Source of the DNA: CBDBFH01 sp965204775
Lineage (GTDB): Bacteria > Pseudomonadota > Alphaproteobacteria > JAPOUT01 > G958296285
Length of the DNA: 64,000 bases
Assembly: GCA_965204775.1 (NCBI GenBank)
Contig: CBDBFH010000029.1
Span: forward strand, 248,001-312,000
Reading direction: 5' to 3'
Below the pieces are notes generated by a model. It saw only the letters and a program-made list of their open reading frames with translations. It ran no database searches and was not told the DNA's origin. Position 1 is the stretch's first letter. Each line of letters starts with the position of its first letter. The position numbers and the translations under genes are program-made. Shown here piece after piece: positions 8,406 to 20,623 of this stretch.

Positions 8406-11400
8406 ATGTTCAGATTCGGTCGTGTTATATCTCTGTCTTTGCTTGGGGTGGCGCTTTCTGCGTGCGGCGGCAATCCGCCTGCGCCGACGTTTGACGAAGC
8501 ATCGGCGCAGACTCTGTCTCCCATGATGATGCCGGACGTTGCCAGCGAGGGTGGCGCCGGAGGAGGGGAGAACGTGCAGGAAACACTCATCCCGGACAGC
8601 GAGCCGCCCGTGGGAAACCCCGCCGCCGCGCCGCCCGCGGAAAATCCCCCCGCCGCACTGCCCGAGGGAAACCCCACCGCCGCACTGCCCGAGGAGAACC
8701 CCGCCGCCGCGCTGCCCGAGGAAAATCCCGCCGCCGCGCTGCCCGAGGAAAACCCCGCCGCCGCGTTGCCCGAGGAAAACCTCGCCGCCACGCCGCAGGC
8801 CATTGCCGATGCCTTCACCGAAGGCGACGATGAGGTTCGGCTGAACGCTTTGGAGAATTTCCTGGCGCTTGAGGCGCTCGGCGGCCGGGACACAATCATC
8901 CTGGCCAGCGATTTGACCGGCTATCAGGGCATCAGCCTGGACGGCGGCAGCGGCTATGATGTTTTCGAAGTCGTTGCCGGCGGCCTCTTCGGCCACATCA
9001 ATGTGGCCGGGGGGCTGCCGGGAAATTTACTTCTGATGAATGTCGAGGCTATTCATCTCAATGGCGGCGAAGCGGCGAGGGGCCTTCTGGGAACTCTCCA
9101 GATCGAGCTGATCTGGCTGCAGGCGGGCCGGGTCAGGGGAGCCGGAGTCTATAGCGGCCCCGGCGCCAATCGCATTATCCTTGAAGGCGCGCGGATTGAT
9201 GGAATCCTCAATGGCGAGGGGGGCGATGACCGCTTGGAGCTCATGTCCGGATATGTTGGCGGCGATATTTATGGAGGCGGCGGCAATGATGTGATCGCGC
9301 TGGACGCGAACCTCGAAGACGGGTCCCTGACAATCGGGGGCATGGTCGATGGCGGCGCAGGCAGCGATGAATTGCTGCTGGGCGGGAATGCGCGCGTGGA
9401 GCGGCTGGCGCCCGCCGGGCAGCCGCCGCGCGGGCCGCATGACCTGGTCTTCGACAATATCGAAATCATTCATCTCAACGGCGGCGCCGTCGGGCAGGGG
9501 ATAACCGGCAGCGCGTCTGGCGAGCTGTTCCGGCTGAGCGCAGGCAGCCTGAGCGGCGGGCTTGCCGCCGGCGGCGGCGCGGATGTGATCGAATTGGCGG
9601 GCACGCCGGGGGAAGCCTTGTCTCTGGACGGTGCGCTCGACGGCGGTCCCGGAGTCGACACCTTGCGCCTTGCCGCCGGGGCGCGCTTTGACGCCGTTTT
9701 GCTGGATGGGAGCGAAAACCCCGCGCCCGGCCTGCTGGCTCCCGGCAATGTCGAGGCCTTCCATCTGAACGGCGGCAGCGTGGCCCGGGCGGTCGGAGGC
9801 GGTGCGGCCGGCGAAACGTTTCAGCTGACGTCGGGAAGCGTGGGGCAAGTCGAGGGCCGCGAGGGCGCGGATCTTTTCATTGTCGACGGCGATCTGAGCT
9901 CCGGCGCGCTTGTGCTGGCCGGCCCGCTCGACGGCGGCCCCGGCGCGGACGTTTTTCGCCTCGCCGAAGGCGGGCGGGCAGACGCCGTCTCCCAGCATAC
10001 GGGCGATGACAGAAGCGCAAACGGCGTTCTGGCTCTTGATGCTGTCGAAGTCATTGAGATCGCTTCCGGCGGGCAGGTGGCCGGCGATGTGCGCGGCGGT
10101 TCTGCGCCGGAGACAATCGTGCTTGACGCCGGACAGCGCGGCGCCGTCATGGGCGCGATCTTCGGCGGCAATGAAACCGGCCCCGGCGACCGTATCGAAC
10201 TGATTTCCGGCTCTGTCATGCGCGTTCATACCGGGCAGGGCAATGACCTGGTGCGCCTTGCCGGCGATGCCGTCGCGGGCGGCCTGGTGATCGGCGGGCG
10301 GGAGATTGCCGGCGGCGGCGGCGTCGATGTTCTGGAGATCGCCGCCGGTGCGCGCGTCGGGCCTCTCCGGCAAGACAATCCGCAAACACTGCCCGAGGGG
10401 GCCATCGCCGTCTCCGGCTTCGAAGTCTTTCATCTCAACGGCGGGCAGGTGGAGCAGGAAATCAGGGGCAGCGAATTTTCGGAAATCTTTCAGCTCAGCG
10501 GCGGCTCAACCGGCGCGATCAGGGGCGGCGACGGCGGCGACCTCTTTATCATCAACGGCAGATTCACCGGCACGATTCACGGCGGCGCGGGCTTCGACAC
10601 AATTCGCTATGAGGGCATCGTGGCGTGCATTACGCCCAATGATGTCCCCGTGCCTTTCGACCAGTGCGCCGGCCCGGGGATTTCGCAGGCCGTGGGCGCG
10701 ACCGGCATCGAAAGGAACTATGTCTCGTCCGCCGTGGCCCTTTACGGCACGATGGGCAATGCGCTGATGTCTTTCGGCGAAGCAAGCATGCAAGGGATGC
10801 AGACAGGGGCCGCAGGTCCGCCTGCAGGGGGGGAGGCGTTGGCCTTCGGCAGCGATCCGGTTTCGGGCAGGCTCATCTGGGCGCACAGGACCGAAGCGCG
10901 CGGGAGAAGCGCGGGCCGCCTCAATCTCGCCGGACTCGGCGCGACGGATCGCATCGTCCATGACTATGATCTTGCGCTCACCCGGCAGGGGCTTGATTTG
11001 CCCCTCGCGGCAGTCGAGGGCCGCCTGGTTCTGCGCGCCGCAGTCCATGCGCTGCGCGGGCGGCTCCGCCTCGAAGGCGCGCGCGGGCAGGTTGACGGCT
11101 ATGGCGCCGGAATCGGCCTTGCCTGGCAGGGCGGCGCCCTGACCCTCCATGCCGCCGGCCTGGCCGATGTTTATGATGTGAGCACGGCGACCGGCTCCGG
11201 ACAGCGAGGCCGCGTCTCAGCCTTCAATCTCATGGGAGCGGCGGGCGCGGAACTGCGCTACCCCCTGCTGCAGCAGCTCTCCCTGCATCTCTACAGCAAT
11301 GCCTCCTGGCAGGCGCTGGCCCTGGACGAGGCGGAGGCCCTGCTGGCCGCGCCGGCCGTTTTCAGAAACGCCGGCCGCTTTGCAGCCCGGACCGGCGCGC

Positions 11401-11648
11401 GGCTTCAAAGCGAAAACTGGCATGCCGGTCTGAACCTTGTTCACCGGCGCCGGTCGGGCGGCGGGATCAATGCGGGCTTGTGGCAGACCTATGAGAAGAC
11501 CGCCGAAACCGCGTTCGAATTGCAACTGGGCGGACGCGCCGATCTTGCCCCCGGCGTCTCGTTCGGCGCAACAACAGCCCTTTATGCGCCGCTCGGCGGC
11601 ATCAAAGGGAGCGCGGCGATGACCTTTGATCTTCGATTGCTGTTCTAG
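8406..11648 (+). CDS. Lipidated autotransporter-like outer membrane protein with repeat passenger
   Basis: 1080 residues. The N-terminus is a lipoprotein signal (MFRFGRVISLSLLGVALSAC, lipobox LSAC, Cys20). A low-complexity stalk of seven 9-residue N-P-A-A-A-L-P-E-E units follows (8616-8798). The Gly/Asp-rich passenger has about five modules marked by [IF]-H-L-N-G-G near residues 216, 356, 452 and 676, each followed by a G-x-x-x-D-x-[FI]-x-L strand pattern, suggesting a beta-helix. The last ~300 residues alternate hydrophobic and polar residues and end in Leu-Phe, typical of an autotransporter beta-barrel. The linker VSGRLIWAHRT and barrel are clearly paralogous to those of the next gene. GAAGGAGG precedes the ATG. 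Likely a surface adhesin or protease-like passenger; no catalytic motif was seen. Confidence 0.75.
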   Translation: MFRFGRVISLSLLGVALSACGGNPPAPTFDEASAQTLSPMMMPDVASEGGAGGGENVQETLIPDSEPPVGNPAAAPPAENPPAALPEGNPTAALPEENPAAALPEENPAAALPEENPAAALPEENLAATPQAIADAFTEGDDEVRLNALENFLALEALGGRDTIILASDLTGYQGISLDGGSGYDVFEVVAGGLFGHINVAGGLPGNLLLMNVEAIHLNGGEAARGLLGTLQIELIWLQAGRVRGAGVYSGPGANRIILEGARIDGILNGEGGDDRLELMSGYVGGDIYGGGGNDVIALDANLEDGSLTIGGMVDGGAGSDELLLGGNARVERLAPAGQPPRGPHDLVFDNIEIIHLNGGAVGQGITGSASGELFRLSAGSLSGGLAAGGGADVIELAGTPGEALSLDGALDGGPGVDTLRLAAGARFDAVLLDGSENPAPGLLAPGNVEAFHLNGGSVARAVGGGAAGETFQLTSGSVGQVEGREGADLFIVDGDLSSGALVLAGPLDGGPGADVFRLAEGGRADAVSQHTGDDRSANGVLALDAVEVIEIASGGQVAGDVRGGSAPETIVLDAGQRGAVMGAIFGGNETGPGDRIELISGSVMRVHTGQGNDLVRLAGDAVAGGLVIGGREIAGGGGVDVLEIAAGARVGPLRQDNPQTLPEGAIAVSGFEVFHLNGGQVEQEIRGSEFSEIFQLSGGSTGAIRGGDGGDLFIINGRFTGTIHGGAGFDTIRYEGIVACITPNDVPVPFDQCAGPGISQAVGATGIERNYVSSAVALYGTMGNALMSFGEASMQGMQTGAAGPPAGGEALAFGSDPVSGRLIWAHRTEARGRSAGRLNLAGLGATDRIVHDYDLALTRQGLDLPLAAVEGRLVLRAAVHALRGRLRLEGARGQVDGYGAGIGLAWQGGALTLHAAGLADVYDVSTATGSGQRGRVSAFNLMGAAGAELRYPLLQQLSLHLYSNASWQALALDEAEALLAAPAVFRNAGRFAARTGARLQSENWHAGLNLVHRRRSGGGINAGLWQTYEKTAETAFELQLGGRADLAPGVSFGATTALYAPLGGIKGSAAMTFDLRLLF
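8616..8798 (+). repeat. 27-bp tandem repeat encoding the NPAAALPEE stalk
   Basis: Seven head-to-tail 27-bp units, the middle ones nearly identical (GAAAACCCCGCCGCCGCGCT core). They keep the reading frame and would change stalk length by slippage between strains. Confidence 0.85.
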
Positions 11649-11750
11649 CGGCTCTTGTTCCTTGACACGGAGCCAATGGCCGCTCTAAACTCATTGCCAT
11701 CAAGCGCAATGGGGGGAAGGGCAGGTAAGCAGCAACGAGGAGTCTTGCCC

Positions 11751-14282
11751 ATGATGATGATCTATCCCGGTGTTGATAATGCTCTTTCCGGCTTTATGTC
11801 TGGCGCAGGCCGCCGCCTTGCCGCCGCCGCCCTTCTGACCGCCGCTGCGGCATGCAGCAACAGCCCGACGACGCCCGCCGCGCGGGACCTGGATACATCC
11901 GGAACCATTGAAAGCCGCTTTGCAAACGGCAGGCAGGCCGCAACGCGAGTCCGAGGCTTTGACCAGCACGCTGAAGATACAACGGATGTCGTAATAACAA
12001 CGGCTGCTACAGGAGACGATGACCTCTTCGATCTTGCCGCAGATGAGACAGGCAGCGCCCTGGCCATTCTCAATGGCGGCGGGCATGAGGCGAGCAGCGA
12101 TTTTGGGGACACCTTTCGGCTGGAGACAGGGGGGCGGCTGAGCAATATCTACGGCTTGACGTTTCTTGAGAGAGCGCCGGCCACACGGGGCGCAGGCAAT
12201 CTCTTTTTGCAGAATGTTGAAACCATTGTTCTCGAGGGCGGCACGGTCACCGGGGGCGTTTACGGTGAAACCACCGGCACTGCCGGCACCGCCGCAAATG
12301 ACATCATTGCCTATGTCAACAATCCCGCGAACGAGATTGTTACGTCTCTGATTAGCGTGCTCGCTGATGGAGACCTTGCAGCCGACGGCATCCAGATCTT
12401 TCTCGATGGCGCAACCGTCAGCGAAAATATTGTTGGCCGTGCCGTGGCAGACATCATCGCTCTTGGAGCCGGGCAGGTGGGGGGCCGGGTTGTCACCGGC
12501 GGCGGCGGCGATCTTGTCATCATCGGCCGCCGGGGCGGCCTGACCATTACGGGCAATATCGAGACCGGCGGCAACAATGACTTCATCACGGCCGACCTGG
12601 CGGTCGCCTCCGGCAGTCCAGCGTTTTCCATTGGGGGAATCGACGGCGGAAGCGACAGGCGCAGCGTTGCCAGCGCGCGCGATTTTAACGCAGATGTCGA
12701 TCTGGGCGACGCCTTCATTCTGACCGGCGGAACGGTGGCGACAATCATCATGGGAACGCAGACAGGCAGCTCCGACGCGAACACCATTCGCCTGGCCAAT
12801 ATTGAAAGCCTCGGCCTCGAGGGCGGGGCTGTCGTCACCGGCGACATCACAACCGGCCCGGCCTCAACCTATGTGCATATCTTCAACAGCGCCGCAGTCA
12901 TGGGAACGATCAACGCCGGAAATAATTTTGATTATTTTGCAGTCATCCTTGAAGAGGGAGAGACCGGCACTGTCCAGATTGGCACGGAAGGTTCGGGCAA
13001 CGGTCCGGGGACCGGCGGGATCAACGCCGGCGGCGGCAATGATATTTTCGACATTGAAGGCGAAGTGGATATCTATGGCCTCCTTGATGGCCAGGCAGGC
13101 ACGGACACCCTGCTTTACCGGGGCTCTGCATTCCCCGGTGACGACCCCGTCTACCTGGCTCCGGATCAGATTGCCGGCATCGAGGCTTGCGAGGACGAGA
13201 GGGACGGCGGCGGGCCGCCCAATTGTGCGTCATCTTTGACCGCCTCTGCGCAGGGGAGGGCGGGCTTTGCAGTCGCCAGCGTCGAGAAGCTGGCCGTCTC
13301 GCCCGCGCTTGCTCTCTATGGCGCACTGGGCGACGCCCTGATGACGCTCGGCGGCCAGACCATGATCGGCATCGGGCTGGCGGATGCGGATCTCTCGACG
13401 GGCCGGGCGCAGGCCCTGGCCTTGCAGCAGGATCCGGTTTCAGGGCGCAGAATCTGGGCCCATGAGATCAGCCTGGAGGTGGCCGGGACAGGCCGGATCG
13501 GCCTGCCGCAGGTGCGCGGCCTTTCGGCCAGACAGGCAACCCGCCACAATTATGACGCCCGTCTGATCCAGCAGGGCTTCGATGCCCCGGTGATCGAAAC
13601 AGGCGCGGGGCGCGCCATCGTCCGCGCCGTCGCCCACCATATGACCGGGAAAATGGAAATTGACGGCGCCCGCGCCGCGCTCACCGGCTATGGCGCAGGC
13701 GCGGCCTTCCTCTGGCAGGGGGCGCACGGCCTCTCGGCCCATGCCTCCGGGCTGGGCTCGCTCTACGAGATTGAAAGCCACACGACCGGAATTGCCTCGG
13801 GCGGCGGCCTCCTCGACCGCAGAGCCTTCGGCAACAACGGCGTCTTCGACGCCTTGAGCCTGAGCGCGGCGGCGGGCCTCGTCTGGAAGCGGCAGGTGGG
13901 CGAATCCCTGTCCTTGACCGCCGGGGCCGATCTCCTCTGGCAAAGGCTGACAATTGACGATGTGATCGAAAATGGCCGGCGGCGGCTTGCCGTCAGCTTT
14001 GAAAATCAGGACGCTCTCACAGCCCGCGCCCAGGTCGGCCTTGATGCCGAAAGCTGGTTTGCCGATCTCGCCCTTATCCACCGCAACCGCGATGGCGCGC
14101 TTGTTTCGGGCCTGCGGCAGACCTACGCAAAGGCCGACGCCACCGCCTTCGAGGCGCAGGCGGGAGGCCGAATCGTGAACCTCGCTCCCGGGCTGGTCCT
14201 TGAGGGGGGACTCCGGCTCCGGCAGCCTCTGGCGGCGGCTGCCGAGGCCTCGGCGCGGCTCGGCCTGAACTGGCGCTTCTGA
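11751..14282 (+). CDS. Second lipidated autotransporter-like protein, paralogue of the preceding gene
   Basis: 843 residues from the ATG at 11751, chosen because GAGGAG lies 8 bases upstream. The N-terminus contains an Ala-rich lipoprotein signal (MSGAGRRLAAAALLTAAAAC, lipobox AAAC). The Gly-rich passenger, to about residue 515, carries modules such as ETIVLEGGTVTGGVYGETTG and ESLGLEGGAVVTGDITTG, analogous to the HLNGG modules upstream. The C-terminal part shares SGRRIWAHE, NYDARLIQQGFDAPV and SALIHRN/RQTYAK-type strands with its neighbour and ends in Trp-Arg-Phe, the terminal aromatic of outer-membrane barrels. The passengers have diverged much more than the barrels. Probably a duplicated surface protein pair exposed to host or environment. 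Confidence 0.72.
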   Translation: MMMIYPGVDNALSGFMSGAGRRLAAAALLTAAAACSNSPTTPAARDLDTSGTIESRFANGRQAATRVRGFDQHAEDTTDVVITTAATGDDDLFDLAADETGSALAILNGGGHEASSDFGDTFRLETGGRLSNIYGLTFLERAPATRGAGNLFLQNVETIVLEGGTVTGGVYGETTGTAGTAANDIIAYVNNPANEIVTSLISVLADGDLAADGIQIFLDGATVSENIVGRAVADIIALGAGQVGGRVVTGGGGDLVIIGRRGGLTITGNIETGGNNDFITADLAVASGSPAFSIGGIDGGSDRRSVASARDFNADVDLGDAFILTGGTVATIIMGTQTGSSDANTIRLANIESLGLEGGAVVTGDITTGPASTYVHIFNSAAVMGTINAGNNFDYFAVILEEGETGTVQIGTEGSGNGPGTGGINAGGGNDIFDIEGEVDIYGLLDGQAGTDTLLYRGSAFPGDDPVYLAPDQIAGIEACEDERDGGGPPNCASSLTASAQGRAGFAVASVEKLAVSPALALYGALGDALMTLGGQTMIGIGLADADLSTGRAQALALQQDPVSGRRIWAHEISLEVAGTGRIGLPQVRGLSARQATRHNYDARLIQQGFDAPVIETGAGRAIVRAVAHHMTGKMEIDGARAALTGYGAGAAFLWQGAHGLSAHASGLGSLYEIESHTTGIASGGGLLDRRAFGNNGVFDALSLSAAAGLVWKRQVGESLSLTAGADLLWQRLTIDDVIENGRRRLAVSFENQDALTARAQVGLDAESWFADLALIHRNRDGALVSGLRQTYAKADATAFEAQAGGRIVNLAPGLVLEGGLRLRQPLAAAAEASARLGLNWRF

Positions 14283-14303
14283 ACCGGGGCCTGACGGGCA
14301 AGA

Positions 14304-14338
14304 GCGGCCTGCTCCCGGATTCTCCGGGAGAAGGCCGC
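14304..14338 (+). terminator. Hairpin after the autotransporter-like gene
   Basis: GCGGCCTGCTCCCGGA pairs with TCCGGGAGAAGGCCGC through two stems of 7 and 8 bp with a small internal loop and a 3-base loop. No clear T-run follows, so termination activity is uncertain. It sits between the surface-protein gene and the ribosomal promoter. Confidence 0.45.
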
Positions 14339-14365
14339 CTCCGCCGCAAATGGCGCTTTTAGGGC

Positions 14366-14394
14366 TTGACGACCGCCCCTGCCGGGGATAGGTT
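14366..14394 (+). promoter_or_regulatory. Promoter of the str operon
   Basis: TTGACG (14366-14371), a 17-bp spacer and TAGGTT (14389-14394), about 145 bases before the rpsL start. The long leader leaves room for regulation. No other promoter-like sequence this good was seen before the ribosomal genes. Confidence 0.55.
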
Positions 14395-14540
14395 CCGCTT
14401 CGCCAAAGGGTGTCCAGGTGGTGAGCCGCTCAGGCCCAAACACGGACGCTCCCGGCGCAGAACGTAATATCGTCCGCTCCCCGGCCAGAATGCGGCCTGC
14501 CCCGCAGGCGGGCCGCGCCCTTTTGGTCTTGCGAGGCCCG

Positions 14541-14912
14541 ATGCCAACCATCAACCAGCTTGTCCGGGCGCGCCGCCGCCCGCCGGTCAGGCGCAACAAA
14601 GTCCCCGCTCTCGCCGCCTGCCCCCAAAGGCGGGGCGTGTGTACGCGCGTCTACACCACCACCCCGAAAAAGCCCAACTCCGCCCTGCGCAAAGTCGCCC
14701 GCGTCCGCCTCACCAACTCCCAGGAAGTCACCAGCTACATTCCCGGCGAAGGCCATAATCTTCAGGAACATTCCGTCGTCACCATCCGCGGGGGCCGCGT
14801 CAAGGACCTTCCCGGCGTTCGCTACCACATCATCCGCGGAACCTTCGACACCCAGGGCGTCAAAGACCGCAAACAGCGCCGCTCCAAATATGGCGCAAAA
14901 AAGCCGAAATAG
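14541..14912 (+). CDS. rpsL: 30S ribosomal protein S12
   Basis: 123 residues starting [15 protein letters not shown] and ending SKYGAKKPK, full length for the family. S12 lies at the decoding centre of the small subunit. The streptomycin-contact lysines are the wild-type ones: [10 protein letters not shown] and [13 protein letters not shown]. First gene of the str operon, followed after 12 bases by rpsG. Confidence 0.98.
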   Translation: MPTINQLVRARRRPPVRRNKVPALAACPQRRGVCTRVYTTTPKKPNSALRKVARVRLTNSQEVTSYIPGEGHNLQEHSVVTIRGGRVKDLPGVRYHIIRGTFDTQGVKDRKQRRSKYGAKKPK

Positions 14913-14924
14913 GAGCGAAGCCCG

Positions 14925-15395
14925 ATGTCCAGACGCCGCCGCGCGCAAAAGCGCGACATAATCCCCGACCCCAAATTCAGCGATCCCGTCGTGAGCAAAT
15001 TCATGAACTGCCTGATGCGCGGCGGCAAGAAGGCCGCCGCCGAACGGATCGTCTATCAGGCCCTCGACGCCGTTCAGCAGAAGACCGGGGAAGAGCCGAT
15101 GGCCTTCTTCCACAAGGCGCTGGAAAATGTCCGCCCGGCGGTCGAAGTGCGCTCGCGCCGGGTCGGGGGCGCGACCTATCAGATCCCGGTCGAAGTCCGC
15201 CCCGCCCGCGCCAGCGCGCTCGCCATCAACTGGCTCATCGCCGCGGCCCGCGCCAGAGGCGAAAAGACCATGACCGAGCGCCTCTCCGGCGAGTTCATGG
15301 ACGCCGTCAATGAGCGCGGCGCCGCCGTCAAGAAGCGCGAGGACGTCCACCGCATGGCCGAGGCCAACCGCGCCTTCTCCCATTACCGCTGGTAA
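14925..15395 (+). CDS. rpsG: 30S ribosomal protein S7
   Basis: 156 residues ([10 protein letters not shown]...NRAFSHYRW), the standard length. It contains the conserved [20 protein letters not shown] helix and the [10 protein letters not shown] beta-hairpin. S7 nucleates assembly of the 30S head. It is followed by fusA after 18 bases. Confidence 0.98.
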   Translation: MSRRRRAQKRDIIPDPKFSDPVVSKFMNCLMRGGKKAAAERIVYQALDAVQQKTGEEPMAFFHKALENVRPAVEVRSRRVGGATYQIPVEVRPARASALAINWLIAAARARGEKTMTERLSGEFMDAVNERGAAVKKREDVHRMAEANRAFSHYRW

Positions 15396-15413
15396 GACCG
15401 CAGGACCGCCGCC

Positions 15414-17489
<2,076 letters not shown>

Positions 17490-17505
17490 GCGGCCCGGCA
17501 GACCT

Positions 17506-17817
17506 ATGCAGAACCAGCAGAATATTCGCATTCGCCTGAAGGCCTTCGACCACCGGATTCTCGACAATTCGGTGCGCGAGATCGTCGAGACCGCCGGGCG
17601 CACCGGCGCGCAGGTGCGCGGGCCGATTCCGCTGCCGACGCGGCGCGAGTCTTTCACGGTTCTGCGCTCGCCGCATATCGACAAGAAGAGCCGCGAGCAG
17701 TTTGAAATCCGGACGCACAAGCGGATGATCGACATATTGGAGCCGACTCCGCAGACCGTCGATGCGCTGATGAAGATCGACCTGGCTGCCGGGGTCGATG
17801 TTGAGATCAAATTGTAG
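17506..17817 (+). CDS. rpsJ: 30S ribosomal protein S10
   Basis: 103 residues ([20 protein letters not shown]...AGVDVEIKL), with the conserved loop [20 protein letters not shown] and the [14 protein letters not shown] strand. First gene of the S10 operon; here it abuts fusA directly. S10 also serves in Nus-dependent antitermination. Confidence 0.98.
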   Translation: MQNQQNIRIRLKAFDHRILDNSVREIVETAGRTGAQVRGPIPLPTRRESFTVLRSPHIDKKSREQFEIRTHKRMIDILEPTPQTVDALMKIDLAAGVDVEIKL

Positions 17818-17827
17818 GGCCGGGGCG

Positions 17828-18562
17828 ATGCGCAGCGGAGTGATTTTGCGGAAACTGGGCATGACCGAGGTTTATGCCGGGAGCGGGCGGCGGGTTCCGG
17901 TGACCGTGCTCAAACTGGACGGCTGTGCGGTTGTCGGGCAGCGCCGCGCCGAACGCGACGGCTATTGCGCGGTTCAGGTCGGAGCGGGGGCGCGCAAGCC
18001 GAAACATGCCGCCCGGCCCCAGCGCAAGGCCTGCGAGAAGGCCGGGATGCCCCTGAAGCGCGTGGTCGCCGAGTTTCGGGTCGGCGAAGAGGAGATGCTC
18101 GAGGCCGGGGCGGAGTTTTCAGTTGCGCATTTCGTTCCCGGCCAATATGTCGATGCGACCGGGGTCAGCATCGGCAAGGGCTTTGCCGGGGCGATGAAGC
18201 GCCATAATTTCGGCGGGCTTAATGCGACGCATGGCGTTTCGGTCAGTCACCGCTCGCACGGCTCGACCGGCAACAGTCAGGACCCGGGCCGGGTCTTCAA
18301 GGGCAAGAAGATGGCCGGGCATATGGGCGCGCGCCGGGTGACCATCCAGAATCTGGAGGTCGTCGAGACCGATCCGGAGCGCGGCCTGATTCTGGTCAAG
18401 GGCGCGGCGCCCGGCCCGCGCGGCGGCTGGCTGCTCGTGCGCGACGCGGTCAAGCGCGCGCTACCGGAAGACGCCCCCCGCCCCGCCGGTCTGGCCGGAG
18501 CGCAAAAAGAGGCGGAAAAAGCCGAAGAGCAGAAAGAAAAGACAGGGGAGGACGGCGCATGA
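17828..18562 (+). CDS. rplC: 50S ribosomal protein L3
   Basis: 244 residues starting [16 protein letters not shown]. The conserved core has [17 protein letters not shown] and [22 protein letters not shown]-terminal charged extension ([17 protein letters not shown]) goes beyond the usual end. It overlaps rplD by 4 bases (ATGA). Confidence 0.97.
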   Translation: MRSGVILRKLGMTEVYAGSGRRVPVTVLKLDGCAVVGQRRAERDGYCAVQVGAGARKPKHAARPQRKACEKAGMPLKRVVAEFRVGEEEMLEAGAEFSVAHFVPGQYVDATGVSIGKGFAGAMKRHNFGGLNATHGVSVSHRSHGSTGNSQDPGRVFKGKKMAGHMGARRVTIQNLEVVETDPERGLILVKGAAPGPRGGWLLVRDAVKRALPEDAPRPAGLAGAQKEAEKAEEQKEKTGEDGA

Positions 18563-19179
18563 AAGTCGCGGTCACTTCTCTGGAGGCGGAGCAGGTTGGC
18601 GAGGCCGATCTCAGCGAGGCGGTGTTCGGCCTGTCTGTGCGCAGGGATATTTTGCACCGGATGGTGGTCTATCAGCTGGCGCGGCGGCGTGCGGGGACGC
18701 ATCTGGCGAAGACGCGGGGGCAGGTGCGCGGCTCGACCCGCAAGATCGTGCGCCAGAAGGGAACCGGCAGCGCCCGCCACGGCAGCCGCCGGGTCAATAT
18801 CTTTCGCGGCGGCGGGGTTGCGCATGGGCCGGTTCTGCGCTCCCATGCTCACAAGCTTCCCCGCAAATTGCGGGCGCTGGCCATGCGCCAGGCGCTGTCG
18901 GCCAAGGCGCAGGGCGAGGAGCTGATCGTGCTCGACAAGGCCGAGACCGCCGCCCCCAAAACCGCGCAGCTGCGCCCCCGGCTGGAGAAACTGGGCCTGG
19001 TCCCGGCGCTGATCGTGGACGCCGCCGAGCTCGACCGCAATTTCGCCCTCGCCGCGCGCAACATTCCCGGCGTCCTGCATCTTTCCCTGCCGGCGCTGAA
19101 TGTCTATGACATCCTCCGCCACCGCAAACTCGTCTTGACCCGCGCCGCCCTCGCCGGGCTGGAGGAGCGTTTCGCATGA
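18559..19179 (+). CDS. rplD: 50S ribosomal protein L4
   Basis: 206 residues. It contains the extended-loop signature [20 protein letters not shown] and [20 protein letters not shown]. It binds 23S rRNA domain I, and in enterobacteria represses the S10 operon. It overlaps rplC and rplW by 4 bases each, implying translational coupling. Confidence 0.97.
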   Translation: MKVAVTSLEAEQVGEADLSEAVFGLSVRRDILHRMVVYQLARRRAGTHLAKTRGQVRGSTRKIVRQKGTGSARHGSRRVNIFRGGGVAHGPVLRSHAHKLPRKLRALAMRQALSAKAQGEELIVLDKAETAAPKTAQLRPRLEKLGLVPALIVDAAELDRNFALAARNIPGVLHLSLPALNVYDILRHRKLVLTRAALAGLEERFA

Positions 19180-19466
19180 CCGGCAGCCTCGACAATCTGA
19201 TCCGCCGCCCCGTGATCAGCGAGAAGTCCACCCGTCTGTCCGAAAACAGTCAGGTTGTCTTTCTCGTGCCCCCCGATGCGGCCAAGCCGCAGATCAAGCG
19301 GGCGGTCGAGGAGATTTTCAAGGTCAAGGTCAAGGCCGTCAACACCATGCGCCGGAAGGGGAAGGTCAAGCGCTTCCGGGGCGTCGAAGGCCGCCGGGCC
19401 GCAACCAAAAAAGCCGTCGTGACCCTCGCCGAGGGTCATGCCATTGACCTCACCTCGAAGGTCTAG
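19176..19466 (+). CDS. rplW: 50S ribosomal protein L23
   Basis: 96 residues with [20 protein letters not shown] and [20 protein letters not shown], standard for bacterial L23, which lines the exit tunnel and docks SRP and trigger factor. It starts inside the rplD stop (4-base overlap). Confidence 0.97.
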   Translation: MTGSLDNLIRRPVISEKSTRLSENSQVVFLVPPDAAKPQIKRAVEEIFKVKVKAVNTMRRKGKVKRFRGVEGRRAATKKAVVTLAEGHAIDLTSKV

Positions 19467-19479
19467 AGAGGACGCGCCG

Positions 19480-20322
19480 ATGCCGCTCAAACCCTCCAAG
19501 CCGACAAGTCCGGGCCGGCGCGGCCTGATTCTGGTCTCGCGCGCCGGCCTGTGGCGGGGCAAGCCGGAGAAGCGTCTGACCGAAGGAGGCAGCGCGAGCG
19601 GCGGGCGCAACAATCGCGGACGGGTCACCGCCCGCCGGCGCGGCGGCGGCCACAAGCGCGTCTATCGCCGGATTGATTTCCGGCGCCGCAAATTCGGCGT
19701 CCCCGCGACCGTCGAGCGCATTGAATATGATCCCAACCGCAGCGCCTTCATCGCCCTCATCCGCTATGAGGACGGCGAGCTGTCTTATATTCTCGCCCCG
19801 CAGAAACTGGCCGCCGGAGAGGTCGTCATGTCCGGCGAGCAGGTCGACGTAAAGCCCGGCAACGCCATGCCGCTGTCGGCCATGCCGGTCGGGGCCATCG
19901 TGCACAATCTGGAAATGAAGCCGGGCAAGGGCGGGCAGATCGCGCGCTCGGCGGGGTCCTACGCCCAGTTTCTGGGCCGCGACCGGGGGCTGGCCATTCT
20001 GCGCCTGTCCTCCGGCGAGCAGCGCATGGTTCCCGCCGCCTGCATGGCGACCGCGGGCGCGGTCTCCAATTCCGACCACGCCAACCGCAGACTGGCCAAG
20101 GCCGGACGCAGCCGCTGGCTGGGGCGAAGACCCTCGGTGCGCGGGGTGGCGATGAACCCGGTCGACCACCCGCATGGCGGCGGCGAGGGGCGCTCGTCCG
20201 GCGGGCGGCATCCTTCGACCCCGTGGGGCAAGCCGACCAAGGGCAAGCGCACCCGCTCGAACAAGACCAGCGGACGCTATATCCTGCGCTCCCGCCACGA
20301 GCGCAGAAAGCGCAGGCGCTAG
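19480..20322 (+). CDS. rplB: 50S ribosomal protein L2
   Basis: 280 residues from the ATG at 19480, preceded by GAGAGGA. Signatures include [28 protein letters not shown] and the invariant [18 protein letters not shown] loop near the peptidyl transferase centre. Its first ~15 residues differ from the common start but the overall length is normal. Confidence 0.97.
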   Translation: MPLKPSKPTSPGRRGLILVSRAGLWRGKPEKRLTEGGSASGGRNNRGRVTARRRGGGHKRVYRRIDFRRRKFGVPATVERIEYDPNRSAFIALIRYEDGELSYILAPQKLAAGEVVMSGEQVDVKPGNAMPLSAMPVGAIVHNLEMKPGKGGQIARSAGSYAQFLGRDRGLAILRLSSGEQRMVPAACMATAGAVSNSDHANRRLAKAGRSRWLGRRPSVRGVAMNPVDHPHGGGEGRSSGGRHPSTPWGKPTKGKRTRSNKTSGRYILRSRHERRKRRR

Positions 20323-20332
20323 GGAGAGACTT

Positions 20333-20611
20333 ATGGCGCGCTCAGTGTGGAAAGGCCCTTTTGTCGACGGCTATCTTTTGAAGAAGGCCGATAGCGCCCA
20401 TGCGTCGGGGCGCAAGGGGGTGATCAAAATCTGGAGCCGGCGCTCGACGATCATCCCGGCCTTTGTCGGCCTGACCTTCGGGATTCACAACGGGCGCAAG
20501 CATATTCCGGTTTTGATCACCGAGGACATGGTCGGGCACAAATTCGGCGAATTCGCGCCGACCCGCACCTGGCGCGGCCATTCCGGCGACAAGAAGAGCC
20601 GGAAGGCGTAA
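20333..20611 (+). CDS. rpsS: 30S ribosomal protein S19
   Basis: 92 residues ([19 protein letters not shown]), with [20 protein letters not shown] and [15 protein letters not shown] typical of S19. Spaced 10 bases after rplB with a GGGAGAG ribosome binding site. Confidence 0.98.
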   Translation: MARSVWKGPFVDGYLLKKADSAHASGRKGVIKIWSRRSTIIPAFVGLTFGIHNGRKHIPVLITEDMVGHKFGEFAPTRTWRGHSGDKKSRKA

Positions 20612-20623
20612 GGGGGAGGCGCT

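Noticed and set aside
14541..14912. Possible streptomycin-resistance variant of S12
   Set aside because: The lysines of PKKPNS and GRVKDLPG are the wild-type residues.
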